A stretch of DNA of 58,120 bases. It comes from Guillardia theta CCMP2712. Its lineage: Eukaryota; Cryptophyceae; Pyrenomonadales; Geminigeraceae. The notes under the pieces are model-generated. The model searched no databases and was not told the DNA's origin. It was given only the letters and a program-made list of their open reading frames with translations. Every line of letters starts with the position of its first letter. Within the stretch, counting starts at the first letter, position 1. The stretch is taken from NCBI RefSeq assembly GCF_000315625.1, contig NW_005434640.1, forward strand, positions 583,232 through 641,351, given 5' to 3'. Shown in pieces: positions 32,525-43,515 of the stretch. A program made the translations under genes and the position numbers.

Positions 32525-33381
32525 TTACCATCCTCCCTCAATTGCCAGTACCCCGAGAATCTTCTCCACATCCTCCGCCGTCTTCACGCCGTTGATGATC
32601 TTGCCCGCAAAAGGTCCTTCCTCCCCCTTGCGGATGACCTGCATTCCTCAATCAGACCTGCCTTCCTCTCTGACCCTCCTCCAAAGTCTCCACTCCTCTC
32701 CTTTCTTCTCTTCCGCTTTCCTCTCCTCTCCCTCTCTCTTTTGTCCCTCCCATCCTCTCGATGCTCCCTTGCACCAGCTGCTTCCACTCCCTTCCCTTCC
32801 CTGACCTGCCTCTCTCCCTTATCCTTCCTCTCCTCGTCCCCGTCCTTCCTCTCAGTACCTCGACGTTGGGTCCCAGCCCGCACTCGGCGCACTCCGAGAC
32901 GCACTTTACAGAGTCTACCTCAACCTGCGTCACCCGTTGAGCTCAAGTGCCTTCAGGTCACATGCTCTCACTCCCTCCGGCGCCATCTCTTGAAACATCT
33001 GCGGGCAACGTCACGTTGCAAGAATCGACCCGGCGGCAGAGGACTAGGAGAAAAACGAAGAGATGGGAGCATAAGACAGCCATCAGATCAACCTGACACG
33101 ACAGGACAGAGTAGGACAAGACAGGGCAGGAATGGATACGACAGGATAGTGAAAACTGAGTTTCAAAGCACCTTGAGCAGCGGCTTTCCCCCACCGTTCC
33201 TCGAGCATGTTGGTCCAGTGCAAACTGTGATTTTCTCGATCGGCTCCGAAGAGCACATGCACATGGTCGAGAGCCTGTTGCTCCGGAGAGAAAGGGACAT
33301 GGAAGGAGGAAGGTAAGCAACGGCGAGTTGCAAGGAAGACAAGGAGAGCGCGAGAGCGCAGAAGAGAAGATTCTTGCTCAT
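32525..33381 (-). CDS. Plastid-targeted thioredoxin-like [2Fe-2S] ferredoxin
   Basis: Four exons, 33172-33381, 32972-32998 (27-nt microexon), 32859-32924 and 32525-32638, join in phase 0 throughout to 138 residues. The N-terminus is bipartite: a signal peptide (MSKNLLFCALALSLSSLQLA, cleavage after AVA) then a Ser/Arg-rich transit-like stretch (YLPPSMSLSLRSNRLS) as needed to enter a plastid of secondary origin. The mature part has four cysteines in the thioredoxin-like ferredoxin pattern: ITVCTGPTCSRNGG and VKCVSECAECGLGPNVEV, followed by VIRKGEEGPFAGKIING. Such proteins hold a [2Fe-2S] cluster and act in electron transfer; the redox partner is unknown. An in-frame ATG 15 nt upstream (33396) is an alternative start. 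The third intron (32639-32858) is unusually long and purine-rich on the coding strand. Confidence 0.88.
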
Positions 33382-33945
33382 TGCCACAGAGAACATTTCT
33401 TGCCAGCGAGAATGAAACAGCCAAAGTTTCTTGTCCTGTACCAAACCAACATCAGGCATTCAGTTCGTTGAATGTTTCGGCAGATTCGCAGTGTCTCTTT
33501 GACCTCGGATGTGATCACTTAGCTGTATTTGAGTGAGATATGTACTCCATGAAACAATGATATGAGATGCAAAGAAAGATGCCGGCAGGACAGAAGGAAA
33601 CTATTGTAAAGGGATGGAGGGACAACTTGCATGATGATGATGATGATGATGATATCATCATCATCATCATCATCATCATCTCCAATATCATTTCCATCAT
33701 CTCGTCTCATCTCGGTACTTCTGCCTGTTCTTCGCTCCATCGTTTTGCTTATATCCACCCATTTTCGCCCTCGTCCCCCTACTTCGGGTAGCCCGGCCGG
33801 GCGCAGGGCCGGGCGGGCCCCAGGCAGCGGGCGGGCCCCGGGTCCCGGAGTCCGGGGGCGACTCAGCGGGCGACTGTGAGACGGTCGTCCACTGGCGCGG
33901 CGGCTGAGACTCGGAGATTAAGTTCACAGACATACTAACAATCAT
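33382..33945. other. Spacer with GAT/ATC palindrome and GC-rich block
   Basis: Upstream of the plastid ferredoxin gene. It contains a triplet palindrome (33631-33680) and a very GC-rich block at 33788-33862 made of GGGCCGGGC and GGGCCCC words. No coding sequence is supported. Confidence 0.5.
33631..33680. repeat. Perfect trinucleotide palindrome (GAT)n-(ATC)n
   Basis: Seven GAT units run directly into eight or nine ATC units with the centre at GATATC, so the stretch can fold into one long uninterrupted hairpin. Triplet units on the two sides are exact. Confidence 0.95.
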
Positions 33946-36900
33946 CTAGAGTATCACACAAGCTGCGCTGCCGCTCGTCGTCGCTCCTCGCGACTCCCCA
34001 GCGGTCGACGCGTCTCGTTTGGTAGAGACCTGGAAGTGAGCGAAGACGGGCCTGTGATCCGACGCCATGATGCTGCTCGCCGCCCCGTACGCTTTCGCCT
34101 CGATCGAGCCTGCTCGCGAGGTGAGAAAGGAGGAGCCTGGAGGAGGAGGAGCGTTACCCTCTTGTCCTGGAGCTGCTCGGAAGAGGATGCGATCAGTCCA
34201 GGAGGGGACTCGCTTCTTAACGGACTCGTACTGGTCCGTCCAGGCCTCAAACTTGTAAGTTGGGTTGAAACTGATGCTCGCCTCCTCGAAGCTGAGGGCC
34301 CCTGTCAACCTCCTCCTCCTCCTCCTCCTCCTCCTCCTCCTCCTCCTCTACCTCGGGAACACTCGGGCGTTTTCTCGTTCTTCAGTCAATTCATCCAGCA
34401 GCAGCAGCGCCGCTCGTTTCCCCTGCTCCAGCTTCCTGCTTGAGCCGTCAGGGGTCGGGCCCGCACCAGCAGCAGCTACTCTCACCCTATCGCGTCCTCG
34501 TACGTCGCCTGCACCCTGTAGTTGAAATCTCCGAGCCAGAAGACGCGGTCGAATAGACTAGATACACTCCATCGCCCCTACTCTCAGTCAGTTCCTGCTT
34601 CTCCCCCTGCCCCTGCCCCTGCCCCTGCCCCTGCCCCTGCCCCTGCCCCTGCCCCTGCCCCTGCCCCTGCCCCTGCCCCTGCCCCTGCCCCTGCCCCTGC
34701 CCCTGCCCCTCCCTCTTCTTTCCCTCCTCTCTTTCGCTCCTACCGTGTGAGTAGTTGAGCCGTCCTTGAGCTCGTTGAGTCGATGAGCAACGATGGGGCA
34801 CATGAGCGGCACAAGTCCAGAGTCGATGCGGAAGAAGTCCTCGTTCCTCGCCTGCTAACCATCAGCTCTCAGCTCGTCCCCTGCACCCTCACCTTTACGG
34901 ATTTCGGTTTGCTTCCTGCTGCAAAATGAGCAGTGACGAAGAGGAAGCTCGTCGAGAAGATGTCGAAGCAGATTCCGATCCCTGACTGCGATGTGCGTTA
35001 GTACAGGGAGGCAGCAGGAGGAAGGATGGAGCAGGAGGAATTCGAAAGAATCCCTGGCAAGAAGGTCGAGAGGGCTGGAGAGGAGAAGGAGGGTGCAGAG
35101 GATGAGAGAAGAGGAGAGAAGACAGGAGGCGCAGACCTTGTTGGCGATGACTCGTCCGAATCCCGTGATGACATGAGCATGGTGGACGTCGCTGACGTGA
35201 GGGAGAAGGTCTTTGCGGATGAAGCACATGAGGTGAGTTGTTCCTAGGCAGTGCTTCGCTATCAGCTCATACTCCTTCCCCATGTGGCTCGTCATCGCCG
35301 CCTCCCATCGCGGTCGCTCGCTTGCTGTCGAGAGGCCAGGAAGACCCTCCAGCTCCTACTGAAAGTCACTTGTGCCCCCTCCCCTCCTCCCCTCTTCGAA
35401 ACCCTCCTCCTCCTCCTCCTCCTCCTCCTCTCCTCCTCTCTCTCCCCCAGTTGCTTCCCTCTCACTCCTCTCCAGTACCTGAGCTCCAATGGCGTAGATG
35501 TCAAACTGGTCAGGTGACAGCCAACTGGCCAGCGACATGCTGGGGCAGGAGCCTCCCCCCAGGTTCCAAGTGCCCACATACACGGAGAGCGAGCGAAACT
35601 TGTGCGGGGAGGGCTGGGGAGGAGGAGACGTGTAAGAGCATCGCAACGAGCATCGCTCACTCTACCTCAGCCTGCTCTAGCCCAGGTTCCCCGTTCCCTT
35701 TGCCCTCCTCCTCTTGTTTCTCCTGCGCTCTCTCCCCCTGCTCCCCCGGCTCATCCTCTAGCTTGGGTGCTGGAGCATGTGCGTGCTTCGCTTCCTGGTA
35801 TTCCCTTTCAGCCTTTTCCATCTCCTGCTTCAGCTTCTCCGCCATGGCCTTAATGCACACGAAGAGTGAGATGGAGGAAGCGACGAAGGAGCATGGAGAA
35901 GTGCGCAGGAAGAGGAGGGGAGAGGTTGAAGGAGAGGGATAACAGGGAAGCAGAGAGGAGCCGTAGACGAACATGAAGAAGAAGGGAACAGGGAGAGGGG
36001 GGGGAGCAAGGAGAACATGCTGGTGGACATTCAACATGTGATAGAGTACCTTCCTCTCGACATCTTTTCGTGCCACCAGCACTTCCAGGACTTCTTTTTC
36101 CGGCTCGATCTTGTCGTCCACGTCCAGGATCTTGGGAGGGAGGAGGAGCGGAGGGGCAACATTCTCAGCGAACATCGCCTGCTGCCTCTTCTTCGACTCT
36201 TCCAGCATCTCTCGAAGTTTCTGCCCAGCTCGTAGCAGCTGCGCATGGACAGAAGTGTCACCACGTCTCATCAAAGTACTCGGCCCTCCTTCTACTAAAC
36301 CTTCCCAATTGCATCCTGCTCCTGCTCCTGCTCCCCCACCCAGTCCTGCTCTCCTTCCTCCACTTCGCTCTCCTCCCCCTGCTCCTCTCACCTGCTCGTG
36401 GGACTGCTTCACGTATCCTCCACGCTGTTGTTTCTCTTGCGGCGCAGCGACAAAAGTTTGCGGAGGGTCAGAGGATGCGGACGAGTGGGGAAGAGACTTG
36501 AGGGAGGAGAGGGCGCGACTGAGCGGGCGAGGAGGAATTTCTGCTGCTGCAAGGCAACTTAAGTGCACGCGGACGAATGTAAGTCTGATCACCGGAGGAA
36601 GGTCGGGGTTCTTGTGCTGATCCTTCCAAGACTTTCAATCCATCTCCTGTCCCGCCATCCTCCGCTCGTTCCCTCTCACCCTCTCCTTCTTTCCTCGCAG
36701 CCATCATCTCCTCTCCTGCTGACGACTCCTTTCCTTCCGCCCCCTGCGGCAGCTCCAACGCTGAAGTTTCTCCGCTTGCTTTGACCTCTCCTGATTGACC
36801 CACAATATCTGCAGCTTCCTCCTTCATGATACTGTTCTCCACTCCTCCCTCCTCTCTCGCCATCGCTCCTCCTCCTCCCTCCTCTCTCGCCATCGCTCCT

Positions 36901-37877
36901 CCTCCTCCCTCCTCTCTCGCCATCGCCCCTCCTCCTCCCTCCTCTCTCGCCATCGCTCCTCCTCCTCCCTCCTCTCTCGCCATCGGCCCTCCTACTGCCT
37001 CCTCTTCTACCATCGCCCCTCCTCCCTGCTCTAACACCACTGTCTCTTCCTTTCCTGCATCAATCTTGATGCCATCATCAAGTAGTGTCTCGTCCTCGTC
37101 TATTTCTTCTTCTTCGACCATCATGACCATCGCTCCACCCTGGTCTTCCTTCGCGCTTGTCTCTCCCCCACCTCCTTCCTCCACAGCTGCTGCTTCTTTT
37201 CCCTCCTCCTTACCCGTGTCAACCTCTTCCCCTCCCGCCTCCTTCCCGCTTGCAGCACCACCTTCCTCCTCCCTATCGACTGGCGCCCCACCCCCTCCTC
37301 CCTCCTCGACGTTGATACTTGACTCGATGGGTCCTTCCTCGTGTATCTTGACGCTGCCATCCAGTTTTGGCCCCTCCTCCTCTTCCTCTGCCTCCTTGAT
37401 ACTCAAATCCTCCCCCCCTTCGCTCCCCCTGACATTAAATGATTCGCTCCCTTCCTCTTCGGTTCTGCTTGCTTCTCCACTTTCCCCCTTCGCTTCTTCC
37501 TCAACCCGTCCATCTGCGTCTTCTGTCCCCTCTTCCCCATCCATCGGCTTCTCCTGCACAGCATCGTGTACCTCCTTGGGCGTCTCCTCTAGGCTTCCTG
37601 ACCCTGCTTCCTCTTCCTCCTTTATCACGACATCCGCCCTGGGCTCCTCAGTTTCGCTTGACCCCTCTGGTTCGTTCTTGACGTCTGATTTTCCGTCGGC
37701 TTGCTTGCGCTGTGCTTTGTTGCTCGAAGTTTCTTGCTGCTGCTGCTGCTTGCTGCTCCTCTTGCTTGCTGAGGCCGTTGGCGGTTTCTTCAGGTCATTC
37801 AAAGTCTTCTTTGGGTTAGCATTTCGAGATTCCCCCTTCCTTTCCCCTTCCACTTTCTGCGCACCTGCTTTCTTCAT
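33946..37877 (-). CDS. Inositol polyphosphate 5-phosphatase with acidic repeat N-terminus and CaaX tail
   Basis: Exon 1 (37877 to about 36543) encodes roughly 445 residues: a basic start (MKKAGAQKVEGERKGESRNA), poly-Gln, then a very Glu/Gly-rich region with five copies of AMAREEGGGG. After a short intron, 36590 to about 36045 and 35875-about 35670 add helical sequence (AEKLKQEMEKAEREYQEAKH). The catalytic domain begins SLSVYVGTWNLGGGSC and continues DIYAIGAQ, ELEGLPGLSTASER, HVITGFGRVIANKSGIGICF, FLFVTAHFAAGSK, the signature VFWLGDFNYRVQ, ASISFNPTYKFEAW, KKRVPSWTDRILF and IMASDHRPVFAHF. The last residues are CVIL, a prenylation motif with Leu suggesting geranylgeranylation. These enzymes remove the 5-phosphate from PI(4,5)P2, PI(3,4,5)P3 or soluble inositol phosphates; the CaaX resembles INPP5E/INPP5B. 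That exon 1 belongs to the same gene rests on matching splice phase (G|AA), not on homology. Confidence 0.85.
34608..34712. repeat. Hexanucleotide CCCCTG array (GGGGCA on the coding strand) in an intron
   Basis: About 17 exact copies of CCCCTG fill an intron of the minus-strand 5-phosphatase gene; in the transcript the repeat is GGGGCA, with a run of four G every six bases, suited to G-quadruplex formation. Confidence 0.95.
36845..36995 (-). repeat. 30-bp coding tandem repeat (AMAREEGGGG, five copies)
   Basis: Near-identical 30-bp units, each containing CTCTCTCGCCATCGCTCC on the plus strand, encode five consecutive decapeptides in the acidic region of the 5-phosphatase gene. Two more diverged copies (AVGGPMAREE, GGGAMVEEE) lie beside them. 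Confidence 0.9.
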
Positions 37878-38903
37878 ATTCCTCTATCCCCCGCTCTTTC
37901 TCTCGTCCCTCCACCCCTTACGCTCCCGGCAAATCATTTTCTTCACCCTCAAAACTGTTGACAATGTTGGTCGTCACCTGTCCTCCTTCATCATGCTCAA
38001 CTGGTCTTGATACATCACTTCCCCTCTGCTCCGATCGCCAACTCATCCATCCCTTCGCTCCCCTCCATCTCTCCTCCCTTCTCTTCCTCTCCCCTGCCAT
38101 CGTTGCCCCCGGCCATGCCCTGTATCGGCATGGCAACCGAAACCTTTCAAGTGGGTCCGCCTCATGTGTGAAAAAGACTTAGATGGTCAATGAGGGGACG
38201 AGGGATAAACTAGTGGGGATGAGGGCTAAACTGAATTACTTAACTGCGACACTTCAAGCATCACTAATGGCGACACCTGCTACGATGCACCTTTCCAAAT
38301 CCTCCTCCTCCTCCTCCTCCTCCTCCTCCTCCTCCACCTCCTTCCCCTCTAACTCCTCCTCCTCCTCCTCTACCACCACCACCACCCCATTCTCCCCTTC
38401 CTCTCCTCTCCTCCTCATTCCTCCCTTTCCTCGTCTCACCACACTTCATAGCCCAGCCCAGCCTCTTTCCTCATCTTGTTTGCTGCATGATTCCTCCTAT
38501 CCCACCCCGACCCTCCATCTCAATCTACCATAAACTCTCGTCCTCCTCATCTCTCTTGCCTGAAACTCCTTTGTCTGCCAGCTGTGCTCCCTCAAATTTC
38601 TCCGATTTTCCATAACATTCAAAACCTACAAAGTGTGTCTGTTTACTCCTTGGCCTCGTGATTTCTTTTGATTACCATATTCTCGATTTCACTCTAATTT
38701 TCTTCTGATGTCCTTTGTGCTCCACGGAGCGCTATAACCTTGTCTACATCCTTCCATCGAATCATCACGAACTACAATCCTGCTTCAACTTGTGTGCTCA
38801 ATTTCTGTTTTCTGAATACCATGCAAGGACTTCAAGTCTCGATGTGATTGACCATTTCACTGCAGGCTCTCCCCCTCTCCTGCTGTTCTTCCTGTCTTTC
38901 GCT
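37878..38903. other. Divergent spacer with TCC-rich simple sequence
   Basis: About 1 kb between the 5-phosphatase start and the transporter start. 38297-38400 is a CTC/TCC and ACC triplet-rich tract which creates a Ser/Thr-rich open frame (38183-38533) that I reject as a gene. 38560-38880 is AT-richer and non-coding in appearance. Confidence 0.5.
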
Positions 38904-41044
38904 ATGGTAGCCATCGAGAAGGGAGGAGGCGGGGGCTCGCACGGTATTCCTGAAGGACAGTTGCTAGGAACTCTTGCGCTGGTGAAAGGAAGGTGGAGGT
39001 GAAGGAGATCAGCTGACGCATGGAGCAGGTTGGGTTGATCTACTTCACAGCAGCAGGAGGAGCCTACGGGAGTGAGAGTGTGATCAACTCGGTAGGGTGT
39101 CATACCCCTGCTTCTCGCGTGACTGTCCGCTAGGTTGGTCCCCTCCCTGTAATCATTGGCCATGCTATCTTCCCGTTCTGCTGGAGTTTGCCGATTGGTA
39201 ATTCGAGGCTCTGCTTCTCATCCAGTTGACTGCCGGCAGGTCTCGCCACGGTTGAGCTTGCAACGGCATATCCCACGGATGGGGGAGTTGCCGTGTGGGC
39301 GGCACTCGCATTCAATGAGTTCTGGGGCTTCATGGGAGGATATTTCAGCTTGGTCGAAGGGGTGGTCAACCTCGCTGTGTTCCCGACAGTCACTCTCGAT
39401 TACATTCTTGTCTTGTTTGACGTGAGCGCAAGCCCATGCGATGATGTTCGAAGTGATGGCTCTGCAGGCGGAGTTGGATCCTGTCAGTTCCTGGTTCGGG
39501 AAGGCGGCCATCTCGTGCCTCGTCGTGCTCTTGAACATGCAAGGCGTGAACTTCGTTGGTCGAAGCTCCTACCTGGTGATTTTGCGACTTCCTCCTCGTT
39601 TAAGTGACTGTCTGCTCTTAGTTAAGCATTCTGATCAACATCCCCCTGATCATCTTGTGTATTCTGGCAGTGATCAGAGTTAAGGTGACTGATGAGATTC
39701 TCGCTGTTGGCAGTCGAGCGTGAGATGTTTGTGCAGGATTACTCTCCATGGATGGACTCTCGTCAGAATGACTATGATACCAACTGGACCTTCTTCTTGG
39801 GGATCTTGGTGTTCAATTTGTCTGGGTTGGAATGTTCCCCTAGATGCTCTTGATTGTACTGAACGAGACACAGGTACGATAATGTTGGATCTGTGGCTGG
39901 GCAAGTTAAGAAACCAGGAGTAACGATGCCAAAAGCGATGATCATTGCGATCATTGTCGGCTCTGTCTCCTTTCTTGTTCCGCTCATGTTTGGAGCTGTT
40001 GTAAGTCAAACGGCTTCACCTCAAGAATTGCCTTCCCCACCTCCCCTTCCCCTTCCACATCTGTTGATTTGTCTCTCATCAGATCGATCCTGACTACGAT
40101 GACTGGCGTGCGGGACATTTTGCAGTGGTTGGGAAGATGGTTGGAGGTACAAATTCTCCTCCCCCCCCCCACCCCCCCTCTTACTCGTTCTCAGGGAATT
40201 GGCTCTTCTACACGCTCGTGGTCGCTGCCGCCATGTCGCGTCTGACACATTTCATGGCTGAGCTCTGCACAAACGCCTTCTTCTTACAGGTGAGAAATCC
40301 TGCCATCGTCTTCGTCGTGACCTCTTTCGGTAGGGAATGGCCGACGAGAGGATGGTGCCCCCCATCTTCGGGTAACTCTGACCCGGCGGATCTTGACGAG
40401 GAAGCAAAGGTTGATTGCGGTCGGGTACAGGTGGAAGCATCCTGAGAAGCGAGCACCGTGGGTTTCCATCATCGCCAACTTTGCCGTAGTGCTGTCCATG
40501 GTGACGTCATCATAGCTGGGGCCTGAGCGGGAGTGGCTGACAACATGGGCAGGTTACGCTGTCGCTCCCTGAGATTTTCGAGTTCTCGAACGCCTTCACC
40601 ATAGCTGGAGTTCTGCTGGGGTATGTATAGCAAGGTAGTGCTATCTCTAGAGCTCATCTTCCTTTGCAGGCTGACTACATGTATTCGTTTGCGCATCACT
40701 CACCCTGACGGTATTGGTCGCTTGCTCTTGTTGCTCGCTCACGGCATCCCAGTGCCAAGACCCTACGCAATCCCCGTCGGCACTTGGGGCCTTGTGACTT
40801 TCTTCATGCCTTGCTACGTGCTCTCGGTAAGCTTTTCATGCCGCTCTCCTGACGCCTTACCGTCCTTACTCTTCCTCGCTCGGTCTTCTCCCTTCCTATT
40901 CAACCCCTTCCCGTGTCCTGGCTCTATCTGAACGCCACACAGATCTACGTGCTCTTCTGTCTCTCGACCTTCACGGTCAGCATCTGCATTGGCGTCGTGG
41001 GCTCAGGGGTGCTGGGATACTACGCGCTCAACGAAGCCAAGTAA
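38904..41044 (+). CDS. APC-family amino acid / polyamine transporter
   Basis: About 16 short exons separated by 40-120-nt introns. The start ATG 38904 gives MVAIEKGGGGGSHGIPEGQL, then LGTLALVGLIYFTAAGGAYG with donor GTGAAA at 38982, VGPLPVIIGHAIFPFCWSLP, LATVELATAYPTDGGVAVWA, WGFMGGYFSLVEGVVNLAVF, MQGVNFVGRSSYL, LSILINIPLIILCILAVIRV, NWTFFLGILVFNLSGYDNVG with SVAGQVKKPGVTMPKAMIIA, GNWLFYTLVVAAAMSRLTHF, KRAPWVSIIANFAVVLSM, LPEIFEFSNAFTIAGVLLG, RPYAIPVGTWG and a last membrane span ending LGYYALNEAK. The GGxxGxE start of TM1 and YDNVGSVAGQV in TM6 are APC hallmarks, and the ELATAYPTDGG...W form is that of plant-type PUT/LAT transporters. Roughly 12 membrane spans. Substrate (amino acids or polyamines, with proton or exchange) cannot be told from sequence. 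Confidence 0.9.
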
Positions 41045-41433
41045 CGTCACATCCCTGCTGTTCTCTTCTCAAAGGTCCGCAGGATTGCAGGATGGTCGGG
41101 GATGCAGGGGACGGTGGAGGAGGTGGAGCTGTTCGGGTGCTCGAAAATATTGTGAACGCTCCTCCTGGTGCTGACTTGAGGGTCTGACAGGCAGAAAGGA
41201 TATTCTGAGAACGCAGCAGCAAGGAGCAATCGGAGGAGCGACGTCTGACGCTGAGCAGCATGACGCTCGTGTATATTCTTTACAAAATGTGCATCTTCAA
41301 TCAGCAAGATAACCAATTATTGTTAATGCTACAACAAACTTGTGAAAGCAGTGGACTGAGATGAGAGACTTGAAAACCTTGATGTAAGGCAAACAAAAAC
41401 AAAAATCTCCTGTAACTACAACAGGACGACTAC
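41045..41433. other. Spacer between convergent genes
   Basis: Mixed then AT-rich sequence with no coding signal; the transporter and the next minus-strand gene end towards each other here. Confidence 0.4.
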
Positions 41434-41853
41434 TCATCCTGCGGAAGACTCGATCGCTCTTGCAACATGTCTACCAGGACGTCGGTGCCCCTCTGCTGTC
41501 CTGGCCTTGGTCTTGGTCGCGATCTTGAACTTCTCGTGGTTGTGAATCTGTTGCAGAGGAAGGTTTTTGGCCCCCGTGGTGCTCTCGATCGAGTTCGCTA
41601 TCCACTCGTTTATGCGCGGATCCTTCTTCGCCTGCTGCTCGTACGTGGTCGGTGACTGCAACGGCGTGTTGTGACTCGTCCGGACTAGTCGCTCTTGCTC
41701 CACTTTCTCGCCCACAGGCCTTGAGATGGCTGAACGAATTCGCCTGTCCTTTGCAAGAGGAAGCGAGTATCCTTGGTTCACAAACCACTCAGGCTGCGGG
41801 GTAGTGCAACGAGCACCCTCAGAGAAAGTCGGTACGGTTACAATGCCTCCCAT
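41434..41853 (-). CDS. 139-aa hypothetical basic protein, intronless
   Basis: From ATG at 41853 the frame runs 139 codons to a stop at 41434: MGGIVTVPTFSEGARCTTPQ, PEWFVNQGYSLPLAKDRRIR, then a Lys/Arg-rich C-terminal half including KKDPRINEWIANSIESTTG and a tail with ARTAEGHRRPGRHVARAIES. No membrane segment or known motif is visible. The amino-acid composition and lack of simple repeats favour a real gene. The frame stays open upstream to 41886 without another ATG. The short PQPEWFVNQGY-type stretch is reminiscent of small flagellar microtubule-associated proteins, but that is a guess. Confidence 0.5.
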   Translation of the reverse strand: MGGIVTVPTFSEGARCTTPQPEWFVNQGYSLPLAKDRRIRSAISRPVGEKVEQERLVRTSHNTPLQSPTTYEQQAKKDPRINEWIANSIESTTGAKNLPLQQIHNHEKFKIATKTKARTAEGHRRPGRHVARAIESSAG

Positions 41854-43515
41854 GTTCCTCCTTGATCTCCTAGAAAGCAACGCCAACTAAACCTCCATCT
41901 TCGCGTGGTCGCCTCCTGCCTCCGACTCCAGGATTCTGCCAACTTAAGATTGATTGCTGTCGATGCTTTCCTGAGGCTGCAAGTAGAAGGAGGTTGGGAT
42001 CAGACGAAGATCAACTGGTGAAGTTCCAGGAATGCTCTCACGTAGGAACGAAGATGGGGCAACAGAGGATTTTTGACTGAATTGGCTGTTGTGAGTGAGC
42101 GTAGGCAGAAGATCAAGAGAGAACTTTGATCTTTGGTGAGACTCTAGAGGATGTAGGAGATGAAGAACTGAGGAGGATACTGCAGACTGGGGAGGATGAG
42201 GAGGATGGAACGTCAGGCGTGGAGGAGGGTCGGGGGTTTGGAGGCGGAGATTTGCCCGGAGCAAAAGTAAAAAAATGAGAGATGATGACGGTAGACGGGG
42301 TGGGGGTAGATGAGACTTCATCGCTACTATTAAAGTAGGGGTCCTTGCTGGTGAGAATTCGGTGCTAGGAGGGGGTTACTCGAAATTAAAGGGGTCTCCG
42401 GATCCAGGGGTGGTCGTGCGCTTACCAGACTCTGGTAGTGGAGGAATCGAGGGGTCATGTGGCAAGGGATTAGGGGGTAGGGTCCTTCCCAGTTGACTTC
42501 GACCCCCATAAAGATAGGAAAAAGGTCGGGTGGAGGACCTGGGGAGATGCAACTCACGTACCTACCTACCCCTCTGTCCCTGTCCCCTACTCCCCTCGGG
42601 TTGAAGAGGTAGGATCCTTGCTGACTTCCAGAGGAGTCCAAAGATTTGGGTAGAGAGAGGAGAAGGGGTCCTTTTACGCTAAAAAGGGGGGTAGTATGAG
42701 ACGACAAACGAGAGTTTTCGAAGGACAGAACTGAACCACATATGCGTTTCAGTTTGTCACGCAATTCTATCTTTTGAATGAGGGGGTGGGGGTGGTACTG
42801 TGAAGAGTTGAATTCAAACATGTGCAAGAGAGGGGTACTAATACTTTGTGAGGGTAGGGTAGGGTATTGAATGTCTGTCGAGCAATCCTGGGGTCATGAG
42901 ACTCTTGGTGATCGCTGGTCATCAGGGCAATACCGCATGTCACACTGATGGGTTCCGAGGACCGGTGGTTGACCCAGTTAAACGGTGGGGTGATCAGGAC
43001 TTTACCGGTAGTATCACCATTGTTTTGAAGGGGTGGGGGTGGATGGGCGGTGGGTTCTCATCGATGTCACATTATAACATAATATAATGAGCCTCGGAAG
43101 TTCTGACTCTTCGTTCCGAAGAGTCATCCGCAGACAATCGTGATGCCGTTACACAACGTTACAAGATCTGATGTGTAACGGAAATCTGCCGTTGCAAAGA
43201 ATTCGCAGTGTGATCAGTTACATCGGTTACGTTAACGGAAAGATCGTTGTCCCGTAGGGCCCCTTGTAGTATGGAGATGCGACAAGACGAGGGAGGAGGG
43301 CGGGTGGGACCCGGAGCAGGAGAATCAGGAGAAACGTGAGAGAGGACAGTAGACGTGAAGGACAAGCATGAGGAGGACACCGCACGGCACTGCCGTAAGA
43401 TGAAAGCATGACAAACAAACTCTTTTTTGTGGGTGAACTTGATGACATGACATTGTCGAGCATCGAATCTCTCGGATACCATGAGTGCGATTGCGTCTAA
43501 AACTGAGGCTGAGAC
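41854..43515. other. 1.7 kb spacer, GGGGT-rich in the middle
   Basis: 41940-42320 is ordinary; 42330-42860 is rich in GGGGT, AGGGGTCC and TACCCC words and resembles spacers at 7330-7500, 12360-12560 and 49230-49690; 43080-43240 contains repeated CGTTAC/GTTACA words. Open frames on the minus strand (42330-42827 and others) lack support. No gene seen. Confidence 0.45.

Noticed and set aside
33788-33862. GC-rich GGGCCGGGC blocks here and at 51430-51580 as CpG-island promoters
   Set aside because: Neither lies at a gene start in these models and I cannot align them to each other by eye.
36826-38010. 394-codon Ser/Pro-rich plus-strand frame
   Set aside because: Exact antisense of the acidic repeat region of the 5-phosphatase gene; the minus strand has the ATG, basic start and splice-phase continuity.
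38183-38533. Ser/Thr-rich 116-codon frame
   Set aside because: Comes from a CTC/ACC triplet tract in a divergent spacer; opposite strand gives poly-Gly/Glu frames of the same length.
42330-42827. 165-codon minus-strand frame
   Set aside because: Low-quality composition in a GGGGT-rich spacer, no splice or homology support.
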